A stretch of 64,000 nucleotides of DNA from Enoplosus armatus (GCF_043641665.1 NC_092189.1:17266833-17330832); one strand, 5' to 3'. Positions 37,285-49,877 are shown, counted from the stretch's first letter. Notes: generated by a model from the letters alone, not told the origin. A program made the numbers and translations.

Positions 37285-38372
37285 AGGGCTGCAACTAATG
37301 ATTATTTTCATTTTGTATTACTCTGGCAATTATTTTCTCGATTTCCTGATGGATTGTTTTTTTAATGATATGTCAGAAAAAGTGAAAAATGCCCATCACA
37401 ATTTCCTTCAGCCTCAAGCGAGATATTCAAATTGCCATCAACAGTCCAAAAGATAGCCAGTTTACAATGGTATAAAACAGAGAAAAGAATAAAATACTCA
37501 GAATTAAGAAGCAGGTACTAACAATGTTTTGCATTTTTGCTTGAAAAATAACCCAAAAGGGCACAGCCAGTGGGTAGAGCGTGTCCAGTACAGTGGCTTG
37601 ATGTGGTCCTTCTGGCTTCATTGACTTGTAATGAGCCAACACTGGGATGGTTTGCAGCTGAGTGCAAAGCAGTTTTGATGAGAGTCCGCACCCTCAAGTC
37701 TGAGGGCGTGGTAGTCTGCCAGAAAACCCTGCACTCCTCACTGACCAAGTTGCGCCCAAGTGAAGGAGTTCAAGTATCTCTGGGTCTTGTTCATGAGTGA
37801 GGGTAAGATGTTGTGCGAGATCGATAGGCGGGACAGGACCGTTTTCGTGTAGAGGGAGCTGTGTTTGAAGTCAAAGATCTCCATTTACAGGTCGATCTAC
37901 GTTCCAACTTTCACTTATGGTCAGTAGTAGTGACTGGAAGAATGAGGTCGAGGATACACCTTTAGAGACTTTGGTAAGGAGCTCAGACATCCGAGGGGAG
38001 CTTGTTTTGATGCTCCTTTACGGTGAAAGGAGACAGTTGAGGTGGTTCAGGCATCTGATAAGGATGCCTTCTGGATGTCTCCCTTTAGAGGTTTTCCAGA
38101 CACGTCCAACCGGGCAGAGGCCCTGGGGCAGACCCAGAGCATACTGGAAGGATTACATATCCCATCTGGCCTTGGAGCGTCTTAGGGTCCCGCAGGAGCA
38201 GCTGGCAAGGGAGAAGGATGTCTGGGCTGTCAGTCTTATCCTGCTACCACCATGACCCAGACTCAGCTGAGTGGTTGAAAACTGATGCATGGTAACTCAA
38301 GTGAGTACCAAAACAGACAAATGTTTTGTTGATTGACTTATTGATTATTAAAAACTAGTTTCAGCACTAGTC
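37285..38372 (+). repeat. MITE family A, copy 4, split by a LINE fragment
   Basis: The left part 37285-37552 starts AGGGCTGCAACTAATGATTA. The right remnant 38321-38372 ends GATTATTAAAAACTAGTTTC. The LINE 3' fragment lies between, so the LINE landed after the MITE. Confidence 0.6.
37563..38275 (+). mobile_element. non-LTR retrotransposon 3' fragment (broken LINE)
   Basis: The translation of 37917-38255 contains LRWFRHLIRMPSG, RPWGRPRAYWKDYISHLALE and RVPQEQLA. This is the C-terminal tail found after the reverse transcriptase of a fish LINE, possibly of the RTE/Rex3 type. Upstream words (GTCTTGTTCATGAGTGAGGG, GAGATCGATAGGCGG, CGATCTACGTTCCAAC) belong to the same ORF in other frames, so it is frameshifted. 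The N-terminal endonuclease and most of the reverse transcriptase are missing, so it cannot move by itself. No 3' GATG-type tail is evident. Clade assignment is tentative. Confidence 0.75.
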
Positions 38373-38546
38373 CTTCTGGTTACATCACATTACAGTAGTT
38401 AAATTTTAGCTGTTAATATATTGCACAATAGAATATCTTTCACTGACACTCTGTCAGTGTTATAAATTATTATCAGAGCCGAGATATCAGAGGTCTAACA
38501 CATTACTTTGTACTTGCTTGTATTCCCAGCAGTTTTTTAATGGTAG

Positions 38547-38935
38547 TGTCGGTTGGTCAGTCGGTCCAACTCTTTGTTCCAGACTGATCTCATAGTTATC
38601 TCAATAAACATGAGATCGATTGCCATGAAAGTTTGTACAGCAGACATTCGTGGTCCCTGCAGGATGAAGTCTAATGACTTTGGTGATCCACTGACTTTTA
38701 ATCTAGGGGCATCATCAGATCAAATTCATATTTTGTCCAATATTTTATTTTATAACCAAATAACTGCTGAAATTATAGCCCCGTGTTTAGTGTTAAATTG
38801 CAAATGTTATTGCAAACTAAGATGGTAACCATGATTAACATTATACCTGCCATACCTACCATGCTGACGTTAGCATTTAGCTCATTTCAGTCTCACAGAG
38901 CTGCTAGCATGGCCGTAGACGCTTAGTCTTGTTTA
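38547..38935 (-). repeat. repeat family E, copy 2
   Basis: Inverted relative to 14560: GTTGGTCAGTCGGTCC, CTAAGATGGTAACCATG, CATGCTGACGTTAGCATTTA and CACAGAGCTGCTAGCATGG are shared with 48935-49265. Confidence 0.65.
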
Positions 38936-39569
38936 TTCCTGCATCTTTCAGGACTGACAAATACATACATGGTAGGCTGCCAGAGTACTCCATATGTTTT
39001 GAATGTTTTTTTAAATTGTGTGTTGGTTTTTCTAGTCTGGCATTGACTCATCTTACTGATAAAATGAGGTATCACTTTCAGCAGACATTATCCTGTGTTG
39101 TTCATGGATCTGTTCTGCCCATTAGCCCGTTGGATCCATTGCTATTTCATGGTAATATTAATGATTGGTGGTTCAAGTGGTTTTCTCTACCGGTCATCTC
39201 TCTCTGTATTAAGTTTATTGTGTCTCCCTCCTGTAAATGCTTTTCAGCTTCTGTTTACATGCAGAGACATAGTGCCGATAGAGTTGTATAAAAATAACGG
39301 GGTTTCAGTGTCCAGATGTGCAAAGCTGATATGCATATAGACTCAAGGGTGCAATTTTTTGCTGAATATATTCAAATCAGTCTCATATTTTCAAATTTCA
39401 TTCAATATTCTTAAATGTTCATTACACATTCTCAGACTTTCATTTATTGTTTTTGTTGTCTTCACATTGTAATTTCTTTCTCAGGTTTCCGTAAAAATGT
39501 TTTTTGATTTTTGTCTACTTGGAGGCAGTGAACACAACATTGACATATTATCTCCATATAAAGATGATA

Positions 39570-39965
39570 TGAAAAATGGGTTAGCAAACACTAGCTTATT
39601 TACACATGGTGCAGACATGGAGCAACGTTATTATTCATTTGGAATTGTGTTTGGGTGGACCTGACAAAAATAAGTCCAATATTCACTCTCCTCTGTCTTG
39701 GTCTCCAACAACTCCTGAGAGAAATATCTGCCTCTTAAATCAGTTTTTTGATGCTAGGCATTGCAGTGTACGGTGGGTTTTTACTTTTTTTTGCTGTAAA
39801 ACACAGCTGTCCAGTGCGGCTGGAAACAATGCTGATGAGACCAGTGAGAGTGAACTGATATAGTAAAGTTGCAAGCCATGAAAACCAAAACAATGAGCTA
39901 AAGTTGAGTAATAATTCACTCTGCGTTTGCCACTGCGAGCAAAACCCCTTTCACATTCCATTAAG
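39570..39965 (+). repeat. repeat family D, copy 2
   Basis: Collinear with 33709-34160; see that copy. About 60-70% alike by eye over 300 bp. Confidence 0.5.
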
Positions 39966-41600
39966 TTTCACATTTGATCCATTATTCATATAAAAATATT
40001 GATAAGAGCAGCTTTAAACTTTTGACATGTAAAACATTAAATGCGAATGAGGTATGTTTCCATTATTGGCCTTCTGAATGTAAAATGTATGAGAGCTATA
40101 TCAGAGAGCACATTGAAGAAAATGGAACGGGCACTAATTATTCATCAAATGTGCTATTTTACAATTTTTAAACGCAAAATCTTTTTTGCCTCAAGGAACT
40201 CAAAAATGTTTATGGGACAGTTAGGGATTTCAGTCAGGACTTGTCATTTTTAGTCAGCAGTATAATGTCATGCGTCATACTGTTTGTGGTATAAAAATAT
40301 TTGCTAATTGATACTACTGCACAAATGTATCTGTTGGGTCTGGCAGTATACCACCATAACCTCATCTTGCTCTCTTTTAGAGTGTTTGTGAATCCCTGGG
40401 AGAATATGTCTGCCCACCTCCATATAGAGTGACACTGCAGCCATGCAGTGTAGGCAATTCAGTTTAAGGCCTTTTGGAGAGAAAATACACATTTCCATCT
40501 GCCTGGACACAGATGGAGAGAAGATATACAGATTGTAGGTCAGTAAAAACACATCCACACATGCACCAAGAAGTGCACAAACATGCCAGAGTACAGCTAG
40601 TCTGTAAAATAAAATCCAACAACTTTCCAGGGTTTTTTTTAGACTGACAAGGAGTTGCTATTGATGTTAGACACGTCAGGGTGGGGCACACATTGCTTCA
40701 TGTTTTGAGGCCCAGAATTTCTAGCATTAGCCCTGTGTGAAAACTCTGATCTTTTGGCCTTCGTTGTTTCCTTTCTTTACGTTTTTGAATGTCTTGGATA
40801 AAACGTTGACAAAGATCAGCTCGAAGACTGACAGCAGTAATATCAAATCAGCAACAGAGAATGAACTGACACTTTGCTGGGTCTGTCATGCAGCACCAGA
40901 GAGGGAAAGAGAGAGAGAGAGAAAGCCCAGACAGATGGATGTTGACGGGTCGCAGACATCTCAGGAAAGAAAGACTGATGCAGTCAGTGAAAAGGTGTGC
41001 GTAGGTGTGTTTGATGTAACCCCAGACAGTTGCGTTACACAGACAGCAGAGAGGTGCAGGACTTTATGGGGAGAAATACAAGTGCAGGCTCAAGCATGGG
41101 TGAATACTTGCATTAGTATTCACATGTACTGTCAGAGGAAGGTTTTGATAAGGTTTCTGTTTTCCAAAAAGGGAAGCAACAGAGTCAATCTGAGGAGCTG
41201 TGTTTACGGGGGGGCAGAATGTAAACATGTTTTTCGTGTCACAGACTGTAGATTAGAGCACCAATGCCCTCAGGTGATGGTTAGAACAGAAAAACCTGCA
41301 AAGATGATTTATTGTACTTTCGATTTGTTAATTTTGTAATAATTGGTGTGTTTATACGCTAAATATGAAGTCAACTGACGCAGCTGTGTTAATGCGTATC
41401 AGGTGGCGCGCTACTATTTTGTTAATCATTTTGGCAGGAAATTGTGCCGTGTTTCTGCCTGCTGAGATCACCTCTTATCTCAAAAGCAAAAAGGTGTTTT
41501 TATTTGTTCGTTTCATGGCTGTAGTCAGAGGAGGCGCTCACTTGGATGTCTCCAATTCAAAATTATTTTTCTTCTCTCACCTTATTAGAAACTTTACTGC
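39966..41600. other. non-coding stretch
   Basis: Contains the longest chance open frame on this strand (40737-41339, 200 codons), which runs through a GAGA tract and has no recognisable domain. Confidence 0.4.
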
Positions 41601-42357
41601 TAAAAAGATTAGTTGCTAAAACATTAAGTCTGTCAACAAAAAAATAATCAGCAACAATCTGTTTAAAAGTGTTTTGGGGGAACTACTGCATATGTAAAGC
41701 TGTGTAAAGCCTTTTGTGGCTCCAGAGTGAGCTGTGCAAAATCTGATAAACTGATAAATCGGTTTGGGCTGAAGACTGCAAGTTTGATGAATGAAAAAAC
41801 CTGCTTTTGTAGAGTTACACAGAAGTAAGTGTACAGGACCTCTGTAGCCCGCTCCTCCAATCTCTGCTTGAGGCTAAAGGCTCGAGGCTACTTTAGCCGC
41901 CACTCACAGAAGACACCCGAATCTCAGCGATCAAGTTGCACTGTGAGTAATGAAGGCACCAGGTTTTGACAAGGAAGAAGAATGCGTGGAATAAAAAAGA
42001 CGGTATTTCTGGTTATTCTGCATCAATTTTCATCTGTTTCAAAAACTGTCCATTGGAGTTCAACAATGTTACAGCAGTACAATGCTTAATGGGTGCAGTA
42101 CTCTTTTAAAAATCATTTTTCAATTAAATATGCCAAATATTCCCAACTTCCAGCTTCTCAGTTGTGAAGATTAACTGCTTTTCTTTGTCTTATGTGATTG
42201 TAAAGTGAATCTTCGGGTTTGTCTGAGAAAAAAACCCAATTTGATGACTTCTTCCTGGCTCAAGGATGAAGTCACAAGACAAAATGATTAACCAATTAAT
42301 TAAGAAAAGAATCTGCAGATTCAGGGATAATGAAATTATTGGCAGTCGCAGCCTTAA
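41601..42357 (-). repeat. MITE family A, copy 5 (inverted), split by family C
   Basis: The left piece 41601-41660 (AGATTAGTTGCT) and the right piece 42098-42357, ending GTCGCAGCCTTA, are family A in reverse. The interior (about 41661-42097) includes family C copy 2, so this is another nested insertion. Confidence 0.5.
41942..42064 (+). repeat. repeat family C, copy 2
   Basis: Matches 24591-24715 (AGGTTTTGACAAGGAAGAAG...). Confidence 0.6.
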
Positions 42358-45300
42358 TACATATTTGACTGAATGTAACTTTTTAATCACTTGATTATAG
42401 AAAAAGTACAAATAACAAAAACACTTATAGGGAACATGAAACGTAATGTAGCTGCTACGTTGTTGCCTAAATGCAATTACATCAGTTTCTTCTAAAATAA
42501 CTTTTGCATCATTTTACATCAACTGCACCATTACGAGCAGAAAACATAGTGTTAGGAATGTCAGTGTCCTGTTGTGTGTTATTTCAGTTTGAAGAGGGAC
42601 ATAATCTGCAATTGGCATATTTTAGGTGTTGTATGTTCATATGCTTTGGGACCTTCTCCCAGACATGAAGAGTTTTCTCTCAGGAGAAGCCGGACTGGAC
42701 GCGGCATTTAGCCCATTAGGAAACTGTTGGTTGCTTTTAAAGTGGACTAGAGGAGCTGAGTGGCCAGTATTGAACCTTGCTCCCACTCCACCTGGAATAC
42801 TAATCCATCCATCCCACTAAAAGTATATCCTCCTCCAGATTGATCTGCACTGTGACAAGATCATGCTTGTGTCTTTAGTCACCTAAATAGCAAAAACAAG
42901 TTGGACAAGAGGCTGTGCTCAGGTACCAGCTAGTGTCATCTAAATCTGAAGTATTCCCCGTCTGTTTTTCCATTTGTTCTATACAGGTGTAAGGAAAACC
43001 TTTATTACCCTCTGCTGTATTGCTTATTTAGAAAGTCTGCCAGCAGAAGGTGCACCAGTATAAAACCCAGATTACTGAAGGGCAGCATGGATCAGATTGT
43101 TGCATAAATAACAAAACAAAAGCATAGATAGATAGATAGATAGATAGATGTACTTACATAAAAACATGCTACATATACACAGAGGATACACCCACAAGAA
43201 CGCAGTAAAATGAAAGACAGACTGGTGTAGGACCATGTAGAGAAAGGCTCCATCTGTCCTTGTGTAATAGTGAATGGGGAAGAGACTCAGCTGAATGAAG
43301 GCAGCTATTAAAATCCCTTGTAAACACATTATAGGCCTGGTCTTGTCCAATATATAGAACGAGACATAACAGTGATATAGAGGCTGCGCTGCATCCATAA
43401 ATGCATGAAGCCAATCTCATGTCAGCGTCTGCTGGCAACTATCTGTGCATCCTGATGTGCAGCAGCTACACAGAAGAGAAAGGGATGGAGAGGACTGAAC
43501 AGAGCACAAGTAAACATGTCATTGACAAAGAAAAAGGTGCCTTTAGGCCAATTTTCAGAACAAAAAAAATAAAAGCAAAAAACACTTTACATGTGGTGTG
43601 TGAGCCTGATTTACGTGACAAGCATTTTTGTTCATAATTTGACAACTACAGGTGCAAATGCATGCAGTATGAATTAAGGATTAATTGTAATGTAGAGTTC
43701 GGGGGAAAGGCAAAGAATGAATGTAGTGCATCACTATAATATAGATTCAGAGGCTGCAAAAGAGGAAGTATTTAAAGTTTTGCATGTGGAACCAACCATG
43801 AAGCGAACAGGGTACTACTAGTTTTACTGATAAAACACTATGAAATGGAATGTATGTTCTCCCAGCGAGGGAAGGAAAAATTGAATTTCACTATGTATGT
43901 TGGAGACATGAATAAAACTGGGCTGTGTCAAATCTAGATACAAGTTTTTACTTGGATTTTGTGTCCAGATGTCTCCAAAGGTTTTTGTTTTCCATTGCAA
44001 GTTGATACTGTTCAAAGCAGTCACAGTAAATGAGCTTCTCTTGTGATAATTAAACCTCTAAAATACCTTTGTTTAAAGACAGTGAAGACAAAATAAACTA
44101 AAGAAATAAACGCATCAACTCAACATTAATGCTGCAAATGGAACTTTTTAAACTGGATTTTCACCTGGCTTTATATGTTGTTGATTAAAAAACATAAGTG
44201 ACAATAAAGAGCCCTAGAGAAAGATGAAGCTCAGATTTGAATGAATAATTCTGACCTTTCATTACAATAGCACGAACACATCAGTTATGTAAAAATTTTA
44301 ATCAAAAATGCAAAGATTCATCATCCATCTAATAATTGTCAAAATCACATCATTATGTTGGAGATCTGTGAGGGACAAAAATCACATCAGTCACTCTCTC
44401 ACAAAAACACGCACAAATGCAAAGGACAACAAAGTCATGAAAAAGAACAAAGCATGTTTTGAGGTAAACGGGACGATGTCTGAGTCTGATACGTGAAATT
44501 GCGTCTCATTCCCCTGCGAGTGATCAATAAAGCTGACAGGGCCTGAGAGACCATCATCCAGATCTATTGTATTCCATTGAAAAACAGGGACATGCAGAAA
44601 CAGGTGCACATTAGGTTAGTTTATATGTATGTAGTGTCTCCTCAGAATTACTGTATAAACAAGAATGCATGTATCTCCCTTAATCTTCTTATAAGAGGGA
44701 CAATAGCTGATGTTTTAGATCGTATTTGCTCGTCATTCCTTGGGATTTGGAAATAATTTCATTATTGTTGTGACCATTACTCAAGGATGTGACTTCATTT
44801 ATTTCTCTATTCTGTGTCAGACTATTGAGTCTCTTAAGGGAACAGAATAATTAGAAAATGAGCAGGTGAAAATTAAAAGTATTTATAGAACAGAATACGG
44901 CCTCAAAACCATTAGGCAGATTTTGATCATTTGCATTAAAGCCCAGACTTTCTTAGATGTTGATGAGTCATATTATGTGTGTGTGTGTCTGCCCACATCA
45001 ATACTATATTTGAGGTAAGATCTAGAAACTCCCACCAGCATCTCGGGATGGAGATATTTTATTGGGATTCAGTAGTTTTGGGTATTTTCACAAGACATTT
45101 AATTGTATGTTGTACCAAGGCAAAGACTCAATTAAGTTCCATCTAGTTGCAAGGTTACACAGACTGTTTCAATGAAACCGGAGTGTCAGTAGGTCATTTG
45201 ATGAGTCAATGATATTGATCAGCTCAACAGCTCAAATCCCTGCAGATGCGGTAATAACGGTAATTTTTTACTATACACCTTTAACAGACCTTTAGGTTAC

Positions 45301-45379
45301 ATTTTGCTGTGTTTGACCACAGCTAATTGTACACGGCTGTGTCGTCTCATCTAACGTGGTTTTTCTTGTCATTTTTTAG
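42358..45379. other. non-coding DNA upstream of exon 2
   Basis: A GATA microsatellite lies at 43123-43150. No exon pair or recognised repeat otherwise. Confidence 0.4.
43123..43150. repeat. (GATA)n microsatellite
   Basis: About seven GATA/TAGA units. Confidence 0.85.
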
Positions 45380-45526
45380 GGCTCAACACTCTTCCCTTCG
45401 ACCCAACGACCAGCAGCGACCATCTCCACTTCAGCAGCTCCAATGGGCCGCTGGTGACAGAGTGTCCTTCCCTGGAAAACACAGCTGAAAAAGCCAAGAA
45501 GAGGAAAAGAATCAGTCTTCCTCCAG
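45380..45526 (+). CDS. internal exon of an unrecognised gene (49 codons)
   Basis: A textbook acceptor (branch-like CTAAC, T-rich tract, TTTTTTAG) precedes an exon that ends CCTCCAG|GTACTG. Only one of the three frames is open across it, in phase 1 at both ends. The 147-nt exon encodes a Ser/Thr/Pro-rich hydrophilic stretch ending EKAKKRKRISLPPG. The KKRKR run is a possible nuclear-import signal or, given the hydrophobic exon at 53874, a positive-inside cluster before a membrane segment. The serine after it (KRISLP) fits a basophilic kinase site. No family is recognised. The best reading is exon 2 of a gene starting at 2320, but that junction is inferred from phase only. Confidence 0.65.
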
Positions 45527-46730
45527 GTACTGACAATATAACCTCAATCTACAGTACCACCATGACACTAAAGAAAAAAGGGCTCCGTCCTTTCTAGTTT
45601 TGCAATAATGCTCCAATACTAGTATATGTTGTGCTATACAGTTCCCCACCTGGAATTACAGTTGCTCTCTTTGTCTGGCTGGATGTCTCCTGATGGAATG
45701 TAATTTAAATGCCACCAGCATCAAATAACTGCTGGTGAGAGATAAACTATAATCCTGTTATTTTGAGACAGTCTGAAAGAGGTTGCCTTGTTTGGTCTTT
45801 GCTGTTTTTGATTAGCTTGCTGTAGCCTGCGGCTCTGCTTGTCTGGACTGTTTGGAGGTCACATGGCTGAAACCAGGAAGCTGCACGGCGGAGATTTCAC
45901 ATCCGCCTGCCTCTCACCGTGCCAACAATCCCGCCAATCAAAAACTCACATGCCTTCGGCTCCCTCACGCATACTGACCTGTTATACACAAAATACTGTA
46001 CTGTAGTGTTGTCTTTGTGTGCACTGAAATCTCTGCCTGTGCGTGTGTGTATGTGTGTTATGTGCAAACACTCACCCAACGAGCCTCATTTTTATCAGGG
46101 CCAGTGTGCTGTCTAATTAAAGAAGGGCTTTCTAATTAATTGCATTATGAAGAAGAGGGCCCTTAAGACAGAGAGGTGTTGCTCCATGTTCTCATCTGTC
46201 GGGGTGACACTAATTGGTCTGGATTTACAATCTGGCAGAGATACACAGGGGCTCTAAATTAACTAATATCAGTACTTGCAGGGCAAGTTAACTCACTGGT
46301 GGTGCTTCAAGTCGAACAGGCCTGTGAAACCTCTCACCGGCCGGCTAAATGGCTAATTTTTCTCCTGCCAAAGACAGTCGCCAACAACTCCATCAAAGAC
46401 AATATCTGTGTGTTCTTTGTGCTATTATAGATTTAATTCCCAGAGGTAGCGATAAGGTTGTCCACCTGGGGAGAATCTGCACATGACCCATCTTTCTTTC
46501 AGTTGCACCGCTGGCTAGTGTTTCCAATTATGTAAGGTAAATAATGTTTCTCCCCAGTCAACGACAGTGTTGACCTTGCGAGTGCGTCCCTTTAAGTCCT
46601 GAACAAACAAAGGTTTACTATTGCAGGCTGCTGAGACTGACAAAAATATATCTTGCTTCTCCATAATAATTGTTAAGAGCTAATGAATATGTTAATGTCT
46701 TCCACACATCTACTGTGTATTGCTACACCT

Positions 46731-46822
46731 GTCCAGGTGTAACACACCTCCCACCTAATGCCTGCTGGGATTTGCTCAAGACCCCTGAGAGCAGTAAGCA
46801 ATTTAAAACAATGATGAATGGG
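46731..46822 (+). repeat. fish LINE/SINE tail-like fragment
   Basis: CCTGTCCAGGTGTAACACAC, CCTGCTGGGATTTGCTCAAG and CCTGAGAGCAGTAAGCAATT recall the common CTGTCCAGGGTGTA...CAGCTGGGATAGGCTC retroelement tail in teleosts. Confidence 0.5.
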
Positions 46823-48115
46823 TGAACAACCAGTTTTCATCTGCATTACGGGAGGGTTATAACATCCTCTGTAATATCACAATATTGATATACTGCATAT
46901 GGTGACTTAATATATTCGGTTTAGTTTGACGATTCAGTATTAAAGATTTGACATGTAGTGAACTCTTCTATTATTAATCAGTTCGGAGAAAAGAAATCTT
47001 AACACAAGGTCTTCCTTCGTATGTTGAAGAAGACTGTAAGGTGCGTTTGAAGATAAAGATCAAGAAAAAAGCCAGTAAGTGGACCTTCAAACTGCTGTTT
47101 CCAAAGTTAAAAGTGAACCTTCACATATTAGGTCATCCGTATTAACTCTCCTACTCACTCTTTGTGGGTCTTTGGTGTTTTTTGTAGCAAGCTAATGTTG
47201 TCATTTGGTTGAATCAGCTGGCGTTGTAGAAAAGTCAGTCAGAGTCTGAGGCAGATCTGATCTGAAGAGTCGTGTTTGTTTCGCTACAGCAGGTGAAAGC
47301 CAGAGGATTTCACCAACAACAGACAGTACAGTAACTAGAGTTCCATCAAAATGAGGAGTCATGGAGGTTTTCAGCATGGGTTCACAGACAGGGCAAGGCG
47401 TGTCAGGGAGAACTTTGTACATTTTAGAGTAGGATATTATAGTACAAAGCAGTGGGCACATGAAGAATGCAGTGAGCCCAGACTAATAATTCATAGCAAG
47501 ATAACGCTGTATAAAGAAAGCACGACAATTACATGTTTCTCACACTGTGGGATTACATTTTCCTCCACACCTGGATAAGTTACACCAAGTCGTTTAGATT
47601 ACTACTATTAACTAGTCTCTTTTTAAGACTTGAAAATGAAGAAATGAAGAATAAATTAGAGTGAGTGAAATATTTGGAAGTATGGCCTTGCTTGGCAGGT
47701 CTGCAGCTCCTCTTTGTCTTTTACCATTTCTTGTGTCGGAATTGTTTCTCAGATAAGAGGCTGCTTCCTTTGTTCAGAAATATGAATTTGGAGGAGACGC
47801 ACACCTGCCGCAACAAATCCAGTGAAAATAACTAAAAGAAAAGGTGCAGCAGGCACATTTATAAAAAGCGACCTTTGGGACAACAGCTTCAAGCAGAGAC
47901 CCAGAGTTACAGTACGGTATGACTCACCACAAGAAAAACAGATGAGCTTAGCATGGTTTTCACATTTTATTTAGACACTTTTTTGTTATTTATCAACCAC
48001 AGTATCCTCTGGAAGAGTTCACTTCAGCTGTCGTTGTACTGACTTTTCTCAAAACCACAAACAGACGGCTGGAAATAAATAAAGTCCATTTTGTATATTG
48101 TGGCTTCAATGAAAA

Positions 48116-48134
48116 GTGTGTGTGTGTGTGTGTG
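48116..48134. repeat. (TG)n microsatellite
   Basis: About nine TG units. Confidence 0.85.
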
Positions 48135-48934
48135 GTCTGCTCAGATTAAAGCCTGTCAGAAAGCCTTAAGATCAAAGCTTTTGTGGAGCACAAATCTGAT
48201 CTGTCACTGGAAAAGCCACCCAGTTTTTTTTTTCCATCTTAGAGATAGAGAGCAAAGTCACTCATCCATTATTTTTCTCTCTTTCAGTTACTCAAGTTAT
48301 GAATGCTATTATAGTAAAGGTGCCATTAATGCTGTATAAGTGCACTACTATCATGATGACAGCTCTTGCTGCAGTTCCTCTGCATTTACTGACAGCTTGT
48401 ATGAAGACCAACAAAAAAAGGGAAAAACTATTCCGATGGTTTGATGTCTTGCTATTAAGATTAATGTATGTATGTGTGTTGCATGTCTTGAATCGGCCCC
48501 CAAAGTTTAGAATTTTGTGAAACACATTGTGAAATTGATTTCATGACCATTTCATGTAAATCACTTTCAGTTTACCGAGTGTGTGATCTACATGAAGATG
48601 CCTTGCCTGTAAAAATGGAAATCTGTGTCAGTTCTGCACTTCATGACCATGAAAATAAGGTTGATGACCCAACAAAACAACCCTCCTGCTGCAAATATTG
48701 ATCAGTGCATTCATTTTATGTATGATTTTAACTCACACAATATGTGCTTGCAAGCTTGTTTACTTGATTTACTGGGTTTGTAGCAAAGATATTGGTTGGC
48801 TTGGATTCACAATTGTAAATTTCCGAAACATCCAACGTAAATCTAGATTTTCATCATCAAATGTTCTTCCCCTCATTCTGCCAATTAATCTAGTAATTGC
48901 TAACGGCATGACTTTGGAGATGACAATGTCGATC

Positions 48935-49265
48935 TGTCTGTCTGTTGGTGGGTCAGTCCACCACTTTGATCCAGACTGAAATTACTCAAAAATTATTGGA
49001 TTGATTGTTTTATTTTTTATTTATTATGTCCAGACATTCATGGTTCCCCAACAATATACTTGGGTGATTCCCTAATAAGCAAATATTAGCATGTTAACAC
49101 GCCAAACTAAGATGGTGAACATGGTCATGAACAGTATATCAGCTAAAAACCAACATGCTAGCATTGTCATTGTCACCATGCTGGCTTTAGGATTTAGCCC
49201 AAAGCGCAGCTGTGCCTAAGAACAGCCTCACAGAGCTGCTAGCATGGATGTAGACTCTTGTCTTG
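48935..49265 (-). repeat. repeat family E, copy 3
   Basis: Same orientation as 38547, with CTAAGATGGTGAACATGGTC, CACCATGCTGGCTTTAGGAT and CTCACAGAGCTGCTAGCATG. Confidence 0.65.
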
Positions 49266-49814
49266 TTTAAAAAGCAAGAATAAATATGAGAAAAATTAAG
49301 TAGGCCAGATTTCAGTTGTATTATTTATAATTACACAATAATAAAAGATACAAACACCATCATAAAAACAGAATGTGGCTAAAGCGCTTTTAAATTGGTG
49401 AAACCTATGAGTGTTGTTTCAGTGGCAACGACTTTACATGCCACTGCAGTTCTTCTTCTTATTACTGCACTTACAGTAACCACTTATCGCTGGCAGGTGT
49501 CTTTTAAAACAGGGCTTGCCTTTTCTTAATGTACAGTATCCATTGACCCTGCGTTGCTGTTGCAGCCCTTTGCTCGTGCCACCATGTGCCTACCAGGTCA
49601 CTACAGCAGCTTTCAAACTGAAATGCCCCCAAAACACTAATGATTTCTGGTGCTTTTACTGCCCAATTCTCTCTTTTCCCTTTTCGCTTTCCTCCATTTT
49701 CAACTTGCAAGGTCAATACAAAACATCATTTCTTTGTGTGACAGTGATAAATGTTCACGAACTTGTTCACTGTATAATACTTCCATGGATGAAACAAAGC
49801 TTTGAAGCAAAGGA

Positions 49815-49877
49815 TTTGAATTGAGCATTTTTATTATTTGAATAACTCCAGTGTCTTAAGTAATTGTTTCAGCCCTA
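49815..49877 (+). repeat. MITE family A end fragment, copy 6
   Basis: Ends AAGTAATTGTTTCAGCCCTA, the family A right terminus. Only about 60 bp remain. Confidence 0.45.

Larger units (their letters stand above)
2342..45379 (+). other. proposed giant intron 1 (about 43 kb)
   Basis: Bounded by GT at 2342 and by a strong acceptor TTTTTCTTGTCATTTTTTAG at 45360-45379, with a branch-like CTAAC about 25 nt before it. It holds almost all the repeats listed below and no convincing exon. If the first exon at 2320 is not part of this gene, the same span is simply intergenic. Confidence 0.35.

Noticed and set aside
40737..41339. 200-codon open frame on the + strand
   Set aside because: It passes through a GAGA tract, shows no domain or conserved motif and has no flanking splice or promoter support. 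The length is reachable by chance in AT-rich DNA of this size.
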